From Dehalococcoidia bacterium (GTDB lineage Bacteria; Chloroflexota; Dehalococcoidia; GIF9; AB-539-J10): a stretch of 5,281 nt of DNA. A model generated the notes under the pieces. The model saw only the letters and a list, made by a program, of their open reading frames with translations, did no database searches and was not told the origin of the DNA. Positions 1-5,210 of this stretch are shown piece by piece. How positions within the stretch are numbered: the first letter of the stretch is position 1; each line of letters opens with the position of its first letter. The stretch lies in contig DAOVDO010000083.1 in NCBI GenBank assembly GCA_030669525.1, positions 1 through 5,281 on the forward strand, in the 5' to 3' direction. Made by a program: the position numbers and the translations under genes.

Positions 1-251
1 CATGGGATGAGAAGGCATTAAGGAGGGTAATGGAATATGCTGAGCAGTATAAGGCCGATGGTGCTGTCTATTATGCTCACATTGGCTGTGGGCATAGCTG
101 TTCCATGATTAAACTTATCAAGGATGCTCTGAACGAGGTAGATGTGCCTCTACTGATATTGGACTGTGATGTAATTGACCCCAGGGTTACTTCCAAGGTT
201 GAGATACGGGAAAAACTGGAACAGTTCTTTGAGCTTCTGGAGGACCGTTAA
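1..251 (+). CDS. 2-hydroxyacyl-CoA dehydratase / benzoyl-CoA reductase subunit (HgdB/BcrB/BcrC-like), C-terminal fragment, 5' partial
   Basis: The reading frame (codons from base 3) is open to the left edge, so only about the last 82 residues are present. They match the C-terminal end of the 2-hydroxyglutaryl-CoA dehydratase D-component family. Visible features are an 'ADGAVYYAHIGC' stretch (a beta strand ending in Gly-Cys), a helix, 'VPLLILDCDVIDPR', and a terminal amphipathic helix 'KLEQFFELLEDR'. In this family such subunits bind a [4Fe-4S] cluster and the acyl- or aryl-CoA substrate, and they receive a low-potential electron from an ATP-driven activase. The Gly-Cys may be a cluster ligand, but this cannot be confirmed without the rest of the protein. 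The ATG at 30 is preceded by AAGGAGG (20-26). The spacing is only 3 bases, and the residues before it (WDEKALRRV) continue the domain, so I treat it as internal. The activase genes 20 bases downstream fit one operon. The exact substrate is unknown. Confidence 0.88.
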   Translation, partial: WDEKALRRVMEYAEQYKADGAVYYAHIGCGHSCSMIKLIKDALNEVDVPLLILDCDVIDPRVTSKVEIREKLEQFFELLEDR

Positions 252-262
252 TCATTTTTGGT

Positions 263-266
263 AGGA
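263..266 (+). promoter_or_regulatory. Ribosome binding site of first activase gene
   Basis: AGGA lies 5 bases upstream of the ATG at 272, in a 20-base gap after the previous stop codon. It supports this start and re-initiation within a single operon transcript. Confidence 0.55.
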
Positions 267-271
267 CTGGT

Positions 272-1063
272 ATGACGGCACTGGGCATTGACATAGGGAG
301 CCTGACCACCAAGGTAGCCATATTGGGTAGTGATGATATCATATACTCTGGCATCACTACCTCCGCTGATGATAGTGAGACAAGTATCCAGGAAGCTATT
401 AGAAGGGCTTTGAATCAAACTGAGCTCTGCCTGGATGATATCTATATTGTCTCAACTGGTGTGGGTAGTAAATTTGCTTCATTATGCCAGCACCAGAAAT
501 CTGTTCCTGGCTGTCTGGCACGAGGGATCCACTATATGTTTCCTTCGGCACGAATGGTGATAGACATGGGAGCTGAGACCAGCACTGTGCTTAAGATGAA
601 TAAGCGGGGACGCCTTAGCGATTGGGCTGGTCAGGATAAGTGTGCTGCCGGGACCGGTATATTCTTGCAGCAGATGTCCAAGCTGATGCAAATGCCTTTG
701 GAAGAGATGTCGAGGCTCTCTCTTCAAGCTAAACGCAAGGCTGATATTTCTGGCACTTGTGCTGTATTCGCTGAATCCGAGGTGATATCGCATGTACATC
801 GTGTGCCACCCACTCCCAAGGAAGAAATCATCGCTGGAATATATGCCTCTACGGTGAGTCGGGTTATGGCACTCTGTAAAAGAATTGGTGTAGAGGAAGA
901 TGTAGCTGTTAGCGGGGGTGTGGCTTTAAATAGTGGCCTGGTCGATATTTTAGAGAAAGAGTTGGGGTTTAAAGTTCTGGTACCTGATGAGCCTCAGATT
1001 GTGGCTGCTCTGGGTGCTGCCATTGTCGCTAAAGAACAACTAGAAAAGGGGATAAACAATTGA
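272..1063 (+). CDS. Acyl-CoA dehydratase / reductase activase subunit with divergent phosphate-2 motif (BadF/BadG/BcrA/BcrD ATPase family)
   Basis: This is a 263-residue protein, the usual length for HgdC-type activases of the ASKHA (actin/hexokinase/Hsp70) fold. Such dimers carry a [4Fe-4S] cluster between the two subunits and use ATP hydrolysis to push an electron to the catalytic subunits. Visible motifs are phosphate-1 GIDIGSLTTK (5-14), the cluster cysteines C124 in DKCAAGTG and C163 in GTCAVFAESEV, the adenosine-side SGGVALNSG (214-222), and PQIVAALGAA near the C-terminus. Two sites depart from family consensus. Residues 98-105 read DMGAETST where DxGGQDxK is usual, and 62-66 read TGVGS where TGYGR is usual. 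It may therefore hydrolyse ATP poorly, or act as the unequal partner in a heterodimer with the next gene product, like the A/D or P/Q pairs of class I benzoyl-CoA reductases. That role is inference; the family is clear. The stop codon overlaps the next gene's start. Confidence 0.9.
   Translation: MTALGIDIGSLTTKVAILGSDDIIYSGITTSADDSETSIQEAIRRALNQTELCLDDIYIVSTGVGSKFASLCQHQKSVPGCLARGIHYMFPSARMVIDMGAETSTVLKMNKRGRLSDWAGQDKCAAGTGIFLQQMSKLMQMPLEEMSRLSLQAKRKADISGTCAVFAESEVISHVHRVPPTPKEEIIAGIYASTVSRVMALCKRIGVEEDVAVSGGVALNSGLVDILEKELGFKVLVPDEPQIVAALGAAIVAKEQLEKGINN
1046..1051 (+). promoter_or_regulatory. Ribosome binding site supporting a TTG start
   Basis: AAGGGG lies 8 bases before the TTG at 1060, inside the end of the first activase gene. 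It supports the non-ATG start. The first in-frame ATG (residue 18) would remove the GIDIGS phosphate-1 motif, so the TTG is the only sensible start. Confidence 0.6.
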
Positions 1064-2124
1064 TCGTTGCCGGGATAGATATTGGTTCACGGGCTGCTAA
1101 AGCAGTGATAATGAATGATGACTCTATCCTGTCATCTGCAATCTGTGATACCGGCCCTGAGAGTGTAAAAACATCCTATCTTGTTGTGCAACAGGCCCTG
1201 GATAAGACAGGCTTGTCGCTTGATGATATTCAGCACATTGTTGCAACTGGCTATGGAAGGGTACTTGTACCCTTTGCTAATGAGAATATCTCTGAAATAA
1301 GCTGCCATGCGCGTGGTATCAACTGGTATTTCCCCACCGTCAGAACCATCCTGGATATGGGTGGTCAGGATTGTAAGGCTATTAGCTGTGATGGGGGTGG
1401 GCAGGTAACTAACTTCGTTATGAATGACAAGTGTGCTGGAGGTACAGGCAGGTTTCTGGAGATGATAGCCGAGGTGTTAAACACTCCCTTAACAAATATG
1501 GGTGAATTATCGCTCCGCTCAAAGACCGCTATACCCTTTAATACTGTTTGTGCTGTCTTTGCTAAGTCAGATGCCATCGCCTATCTCAAGAAGGGGGTGC
1601 CCAAGAGTGATATTCTTGCCGGTCTGCATGAAGCTATAGCAGACCGCAGCCTCAAGCTTTTGAAGCGGGTATCTATAAAGAAGGACTTCAGCATTACAGG
1701 CGGTATTGCCAAGAACAGCGGTATGGTAGCCAAGCTCAGCGAAAAGGTGGGTTTGGAACCAGTTTTGTGTGAAGACCCACAGATAGTTGGTGCCCTGGGA
1801 GCGGCTCTCTTTGCTAAGGAACGATGTGAGCGGAATGACATAAGAGATATAGAGGTTCACTATGGTTATAGCGATGGTATGGGAGATTATTTTATTACTA
1901 TTGACACCAGTCTCTGTGATGGTTGTGGCGAATGTGTTCAAGCCTGTCCTTCGGGAATTTTTATTGTGGTTGACAATGACAGTGGTCAGTTGAAAGCTGT
2001 GGTAAAAGAAGAAGCAAGGAAAAAGTTAGCTTTTCTGTGCCCGGGATTCCAGGCTTGTAGTAGTAAACATAAAGTGAATTGCCATAGCGTTTGTTCCAGG
2101 GGGGCAATAAGCCATAGCTGGTAA
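1060..2124 (+). CDS. Activase (BadF/BadG/BcrA/BcrD ATPase) fused to a C-terminal iron-sulfur ferredoxin-like domain
   Basis: The protein has 354 residues, about 90 more than a plain activase. Residues 1-255 form the activase. They carry phosphate-1 GIDIGSRAAK (5-14), ATGYGR (62-67), canonical phosphate-2 DMGGQDCK (99-106), cluster cysteines C125 (NDKCAGGTGRF) and C164 (VCAVFAKSD), TGGIAKNSG (213-221) and PQIVGALGAA. From about 275 an extension carries C286, C289, C292 and C296-Pro, a CxxCxxCxxxCP [4Fe-4S] motif. A second group, C327-Pro, C333, C341 and C345, follows with wider spacing and ends in GAISHSW. Known activases take electrons from a separate ferredoxin or flavodoxin, so the fusion probably supplies that donor in cis (inference). 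The gene starts with TTG overlapping the previous TGA, so translation is probably coupled and the two activases made in equal amounts. It resembles BzdQ/BcrD by order only; the substrate is unknown. Confidence 0.92.
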   Translation: MIVAGIDIGSRAAKAVIMNDDSILSSAICDTGPESVKTSYLVVQQALDKTGLSLDDIQHIVATGYGRVLVPFANENISEISCHARGINWYFPTVRTILDMGGQDCKAISCDGGGQVTNFVMNDKCAGGTGRFLEMIAEVLNTPLTNMGELSLRSKTAIPFNTVCAVFAKSDAIAYLKKGVPKSDILAGLHEAIADRSLKLLKRVSIKKDFSITGGIAKNSGMVAKLSEKVGLEPVLCEDPQIVGALGAALFAKERCERNDIRDIEVHYGYSDGMGDYFITIDTSLCDGCGECVQACPSGIFIVVDNDSGQLKAVVKEEARKKLAFLCPGFQACSSKHKVNCHSVCSRGAISHSW

Positions 2125-2164
2125 TCCTGAACTAGATGAACTGCATCCCTTGCTATGAATAATA

Positions 2165-2178
2165 GCTCAGGACTGAGC
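2165..2178 (+). other. Short perfect inverted repeat after the activase operon
   Basis: GCTCAG and CTGAGC form a perfect 6-base palindrome around GA, in practice a 5-bp stem with a GGAC loop. It starts 40 bases after the activase stop. No run of T follows (the next bases are GTCTTTGTG), so it is at best a weak terminator or an RNA 3'-end structure. Confidence 0.35.
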
Positions 2179-2306
2179 GTCTTTGTGCTGGTTATTTATA
2201 ATCATACGCAGTGTCTCTGAAATTTCAAGAAGTCAGAACTATGCCTTGGTGAGGTTGAGCTGTGTCGGGAATTTGTAGCGCGTGATAATTTTCCTTATCA
2301 GCAATA

Positions 2307-2315
2307 TGGTATAGT
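2307..2315 (+). promoter_or_regulatory. Candidate extended -10 promoter of the VTT-family gene
   Basis: TGG directly followed by TATAGT matches the extended -10 form TGnTATAAT. No good -35 hexamer is seen at the normal distance, which extended -10 promoters can tolerate. A start site about 7 bases downstream falls near 2322, almost at the ATG at 2325, so the mRNA leader would be absent or only a few bases long. No ribosome binding site is visible there. Confidence 0.4.
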
Positions 2316-2324
2316 TTGGACAGT

Positions 2325-2912
2325 ATGAACATTGCTTCCAGGATTCAGTTCTTACAGGAAAAAATTGCCAGCCGAAGACCTTTACAAATAGTACTCTTTG
2401 TTTTAATCATTGCTCTATCGGTGGGAATCTTCTTGCTTGCTCGCTCTTACCTGGATTTAAGGCACTTCCTGGTTTACGGCTATCTTGGAATTTTTCTGGT
2501 ATCCCTTAGCTGTGTCACCATTCTCTTTCCACTTCCCTGGGAGGCGGTTGTAATAGCAGCAGGGGCTACACTGGATCCCTTACTGGTTGGGTTGGTAGCT
2601 ACAGCAGGTGCCACCATAGGAGAACTCAGCAGTTACTTTGTTGGCTATCTTGGGAAGAAGATGATTGCTGATAAGTATTTGGTGGGATATAAGAAGGCCG
2701 AGAACTGGATGAACCGATACGGCAGCTTTGCTATCTTTCTTTTTGCTCTGTTGCCGGTACTTCTTTTTGATCTCATCGGTATTGTTGCCGGGTCATCACG
2801 ATTCCCCCTGTGGAAATTCGTCCTTGCTTGCTTTGCTGGTCGGCTGATTAGATGTCTTATAGAGGCTTACCTGGGGCATGGAATATTTAGCTTCTTACCG
2901 CAACTGTGGTGA
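2325..2912 (+). CDS. VTT-domain (DedA/YqaA-like, SNARE-associated) inner-membrane protein
   Basis: This is a 195-residue integral membrane protein. After a short basic N-terminus (KIASRRP) come hydrophobic stretches at about 20-40, 50-67, 71-95, 135-157 and 162-185, counted from the ATG. The second contains the helix-breaking FPLPWE typical of the re-entrant part of VTT proteins. The family's G-rich segment follows: GATIGELSSYFVGYLG (95-110). A second half has LLPVLLFDLIGIVAGSSRFPLWKF and then GRLIR. VTT proteins are linked to membrane homeostasis, and some to lipid carrier recycling or scrambling; which applies here cannot be told. An in-frame TTG at 2316 would add three residues. I chose the ATG because the TTG directly abuts the predicted -10 hexamer, although neither start has a clear ribosome binding site. 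The gene converges on the radical SAM gene with a 28-base gap. Confidence 0.87.
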   Translation: MNIASRIQFLQEKIASRRPLQIVLFVLIIALSVGIFLLARSYLDLRHFLVYGYLGIFLVSLSCVTILFPLPWEAVVIAAGATLDPLLVGLVATAGATIGELSSYFVGYLGKKMIADKYLVGYKKAENWMNRYGSFAIFLFALLPVLLFDLIGIVAGSSRFPLWKFVLACFAGRLIRCLIEAYLGHGIFSFLPQLW

Positions 2913-2940
2913 TGTAAGGTTGCAGGTTGGGGTGTTTTTT
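2897..2940 (+). terminator. Weak terminator-like hairpin plus T-run after the VTT-family gene
   Basis: GCAAC (2900-2904) pairs with GTTGC (2919-2923). ACC (2897-2899) can extend the stem with GGT (2925-2927) around a bulged A. The loop is about 12-14 bases and includes the stop codon. A run of six T (2935-2940) follows, but 7 bases after the stem, which weakens the case. It lies between convergent genes, where a terminator is expected. Confidence 0.35.
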
Positions 2941-3951
2941 CTATGTGGCTAGTCTGGGGCGGGTAAAAGCTTCTTTGCCGATAGACGGAGCATCTTTTAG
3001 CAGTTTCCACAGCGATTTATCGCTATAAGACCTTATGCTCACATAACAGGCGCTACACTGGTTAGACATCGAAAAGCCTTTTATCATTTCCTTTTGGCTG
3101 GAGTATTTATTACGATGTAGCGAGCATGGAATGAAGCTCCCGTCGGGCATTACAACAAAGAATCGCTTACCAGCTTGGCAGTTTGGCATGCCGCCCTGTT
3201 CAAAGAATTTCAGGGTGTCCAAGAGTATAGACCTGGAGTTGGTGATGCAGTAGCCCTGTTCCTTTAATTCTATCAACTTGTAGATAGTCTCACGCAGAAC
3301 ATCCAGCTCTTCCTTGTTGCTTATGGAGTAAGCCGTGTTACCTGTTCGCAAAGCAGTATATGCGCTGTATGATATGGATACATTCCATTCCATGGCTTTT
3401 TGTGCTATGGACAATATGTCTTTCAGATTATCTCTTGTAATAGCAGTATTCAGAATAATGTCATGGTAGCCAAACCGTGCAAGCTGAGGAATTATTTGAT
3501 CCAGGTGTTTAAATAGACCTCGGTGCCGCCGAAAATCATCATGCCGCTCGTCGGGGAAATCAAGCGATACCGAAAGCTGGTTTACCCCTGCTTCGTGTAG
3601 TTGCAGATAGTTGGTCTCGTTTAAAAGAGCCCCATTGGTGACAAATATCAGGTAGGGTAAACCTTCGGATGGTTTGATGGCTTTGACCACATCTACTATG
3701 TCTTCTCTCAGTAGTGGTTCACCGCCAGAGATTTGTGCCACAGGAGGGTTCAACTGGCGGATTAATCTGGTATAACCCTCGGGTGCCAGCCGCTTTTCGT
3801 TCTTTATTAAGCCACCAAGGTCACAGTGTCGACAGTTACAATTGCAGGAAAGTGTTACCTCGAAAGAGACAACCAGGGGGCGATTTGTTATATAGTTATG
3901 TATGCCTCTTCGGGCGAGTTTCAGTCCTTCTATTGGGGAGAGATTTGCCAT
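2941..3951 (-). CDS. Radical SAM protein with C-terminal auxiliary-cluster (twitch/SPASM-like) cysteines, function unknown
   Basis: This 336-residue enzyme has the radical SAM CxxxCxxC motif at C36, C40 and C43 (within SCNCNCRHC, with C38 as an extra Cys). Other core features are GGEPLL (76-81, SAM binding), FVTNG (103-107) and SLDFPDERHDDF (129-140). The C-terminal part has C258 in NCQAG, C276 in PDGSFIPCSL, and the pair C299/C302 in QCSAC. Four cysteines fit one auxiliary [4Fe-4S] cluster, as in twitch or short SPASM domains, rather than the two of a full seven-Cys SPASM. It should cleave SAM to a 5'-deoxyadenosyl radical. The overall layout recalls MoaA/PqqE/HpnH-type proteins, but I cannot name a substrate, and no peptide precursor gene is visible next to it. 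The ATG at 3951 has AGGA 13 bases upstream, rather far. A well-placed promoter sits further upstream, in a divergent arrangement with the GTPase gene. Confidence 0.9.
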   Translation of the reverse strand: MANLSPIEGLKLARRGIHNYITNRPLVVSFEVTLSCNCNCRHCDLGGLIKNEKRLAPEGYTRLIRQLNPPVAQISGGEPLLREDIVDVVKAIKPSEGLPYLIFVTNGALLNETNYLQLHEAGVNQLSVSLDFPDERHDDFRRHRGLFKHLDQIIPQLARFGYHDIILNTAITRDNLKDILSIAQKAMEWNVSISYSAYTALRTGNTAYSISNKEELDVLRETIYKLIELKEQGYCITNSRSILLDTLKFFEQGGMPNCQAGKRFFVVMPDGSFIPCSLHRNKYSSQKEMIKGFSMSNQCSACYVSIRSYSDKSLWKLLKDAPSIGKEAFTRPRLAT

Positions 3952-3992
3952 TCTTGATTGTCTATCCTGATATTCCGAAAGTTTAGTTAGGT

Positions 3993-4021
3993 ACTATAGC
4001 AGATTACGTAGGGGTTGTCTA
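3993..4021 (-). promoter_or_regulatory. Sigma-70-type promoter of the radical SAM gene
   Basis: On the - strand, TAGACA (4021-4016, 5/6 match to TTGACA) is followed after exactly 17 bases by TATAGT (3998-3993, 5/6 match to TATAAT). The start of transcription would fall near 3986, giving a leader of about 35 bases. That leader contains AGGA (3968-3965), a possible but distant ribosome binding site. Confidence 0.6.
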
Positions 4022-4055
4022 TAGCAAGGTGACATAAAATTTTTACATCTGGATT

Positions 4056-4075
4056 CATATGGTTTTGACATATGG
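4056..4075 (+). repeat. Direct repeat CATATGG overlapping the GTPase promoter -35 box
   Basis: CATATGG occurs at 4056-4062 and again at 4069-4075, 13 bases apart. The second copy overlaps the last two bases of the TTGACA box. Each contains the palindrome CATATG. A regulator binding site is possible, but two 7-base copies in an AT-rich gap can arise by chance. Confidence 0.3.
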
Positions 4076-4091
4076 GGCATAATGTTAAAAT
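4065..4091 (+). promoter_or_regulatory. Promoter of the DRG-type GTPase gene, predicted leaderless transcript
   Basis: A perfect TTGACA (4065-4070) is followed by TAAAAT (4086-4091). The spacer is 15 bases, shorter than the ideal 17. A start 6-7 bases after the -10 falls on the ATG at 4098, and no Shine-Dalgarno sequence lies between. This suggests an mRNA that begins at or next to the start codon. Confidence 0.55.
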
Positions 4092-4097
4092 GAGTAT

Positions 4098-5078
4098 ATG
4101 CCAGCGAATTTACCACCACAGTACTTTGATGCTGAGAAACGCTACAGGATGGCTAAGGATCCTGAGGAAAAGATTGAGGCATTGCAGGCTATGCTTGCCA
4201 TCATGCCCAGGCATAAGGGCACAGATAAGCTTCATGCCGGGCTGAGGCGTAAGATTGCTCAGCTATCGCAGGAGGCGGAAAAAAAGTATGCCACAGCCAG
4301 AAGGACTGGCTTCTATATTAGTAAAGAAGGTGCTGGACAGGTAGTACTGGTGGGTCCTACCAATGTGGGGAAATCTCAGCTATTGGCAGCAGTTAGTGAA
4401 GCATCTCCAGAGGTGGCTGCCTATCCCTTCACCACTCAAATACTTACGCCGGGGATGGTGAAATTCAAAGATATTCAAATCCAACTGGTTGATACGCCGC
4501 CTCTGGGGCATAGAAATGTAAGGATATTGATGTCCAATACTCTCAGGAGGGCTGATATCATTGCTATTGTGGTGGACCTGGGCATCGAGCCAGTCAGTCA
4601 GGTAGAAACCACACTTCAGAACCTGAAAGATACCAGGATAGAACCTGTAGTGGACAAAGGGGGGCAGGCAGCTCCCGGGAGCTATCAAAAGAAAATGCTG
4701 ATTATTGGCAATAAGAACGATTTGAAAAATTCAGCAAGAAACTGGGGGCAGTTGGGCTTGCAGTATGGTGCAGTATTCCCCATGGTTTCCATTTCTGCCA
4801 GGGAAGGAACCGGATTGAAGGAGTTGAAAGGGGCAATTTATCAAGCTCTGAATATTATACGGGTTTATACTAAAACACCCGGGAGCCGGGCTGAGCTAAC
4901 TGAGCCTGTAATTTTGAAGAAAGAGAGCACGGTAAAGGATGCTGCAGAGGATGTCCATAAAGATTTCAGGGATAAATTGAAATATGCTGTGATTTGGGGT
5001 TCAGGGAAATATGATGGGCAAAGGGTGAGCAAGGTGCATATACTCCAGGATGGTGACGTAGTTGAGTTTCATATATAG
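4098..5078 (+). CDS. DRG/OBG-family GTPase with C-terminal TGS domain
   Basis: The protein has 326 residues. Residues 10-65 form the charged helical region of DRG proteins, including MPRHKGTDKLHAGLRRKIAQL (the family's 'PkhKGTeklh...lk.kia.l' pattern). The G domain follows with G1 GPTNVGKS (86-93), a switch I region YPFTTQ (109-114), G3 DTPP (132-135), G4 NKND (205-208) and G5 SAREG (233-237). Residues about 255-326 are a TGS domain (VYTKTPG ... KYDGQRVSKVHILQDGDVVEFHI), a small fold found with RNA- or ribosome-linked GTPases and ThrRS. The G3 glycine of the usual DxPG is replaced by proline, which may affect hydrolysis. DRG proteins are typical of archaea and eukaryotes; shorter bacterial relatives occur in some anaerobes. 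A role around translation or ribosomes is likely from family knowledge only. The ATG at 4098 lacks a ribosome binding site but fits a leaderless transcript from the promoter just upstream. Transcription is divergent from the radical SAM gene. Confidence 0.92.
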   Translation: MPANLPPQYFDAEKRYRMAKDPEEKIEALQAMLAIMPRHKGTDKLHAGLRRKIAQLSQEAEKKYATARRTGFYISKEGAGQVVLVGPTNVGKSQLLAAVSEASPEVAAYPFTTQILTPGMVKFKDIQIQLVDTPPLGHRNVRILMSNTLRRADIIAIVVDLGIEPVSQVETTLQNLKDTRIEPVVDKGGQAAPGSYQKKMLIIGNKNDLKNSARNWGQLGLQYGAVFPMVSISAREGTGLKELKGAIYQALNIIRVYTKTPGSRAELTEPVILKKESTVKDAAEDVHKDFRDKLKYAVIWGSGKYDGQRVSKVHILQDGDVVEFHI

Positions 5079-5210
5079 ATTTATCTACCTGTAAAAGGTG
5101 CTGGGGTGAATTGAAGTTAATGCTGCCTGGTAGCGTTGAAATTACATCCAGGGCAAACTATTTGAAGCTAGTCTGGTAAAATAGTAGTGTGTTGGCTGAT
5201 TTCCTGGTTG
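5079..5210. other. Non-coding gap between GTPase gene and tRNA
   Basis: No gene is seen. ACCT/AGGT (5087-5090 and 5096-5099) and GCTGC/GTAGC (5122-5126 and 5130-5134, one G-T pair) could form small hairpins, but neither is followed by a T-run, so I do not call a terminator. A candidate -10 for the tRNA lies at 5174-5182. Confidence 0.5.
5174..5182 (+). promoter_or_regulatory. Candidate extended -10 promoter of the tRNA-Leu
   Basis: TGG directly followed by TAAAAT, the same form as upstream of the VTT gene. The start of transcription would fall about 20 bases before the mature tRNA 5' end. No convincing -35 box is seen at the right distance. Confidence 0.35.

Larger units (their letters stand above)
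2125..2324. other. Non-coding gap of 200 bases between activase operon and VTT-family gene
   Basis: I see no plausible gene here. Besides the hairpin at 2165-2178 and the extended -10 at 2307-2315, it contains GATAAT at 2284-2289, which could be another -10 but has no convincing -35 at 16-18 bases. The gap makes it likely that the membrane-protein gene is transcribed separately from the activase operon. Confidence 0.6.

Noticed and set aside
20..32. Perfect Shine-Dalgarno AAGGAGG followed by ATG at 30, suggesting a small 73-residue gene
   Set aside because: Spacing is only 3 bases, the frame is open to the window edge, and the residues before the ATG continue the dehydratase/reductase domain. 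It is best read as the end of a longer gene.
482..799. Open frame on the - strand inside the first activase
   Set aside because: It lies wholly antisense to a well-supported family gene and its translation shows no recognisable domain.
1365..1941. Several open frames on the - strand inside the second activase
   Set aside because: They overlap each other and a strong coding gene, and their translations resemble no family.
2165..2178. Inverted repeat as a rho-independent terminator of the activase operon
   Set aside because: The stem is short and no T-run follows; kept only as a structural feature of low confidence.
3714..3986. Open frame on the + strand antisense to the start of the radical SAM gene
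   Set aside because: It mirrors the conserved radical SAM region, its translation is low in recognisable features, and it has no good promoter or ribosome binding site.
4380..4688. Open frame on the - strand inside the GTPase
   Set aside because: It is antisense to the G1-G4 region of a clear GTPase, with no domain in its translation.
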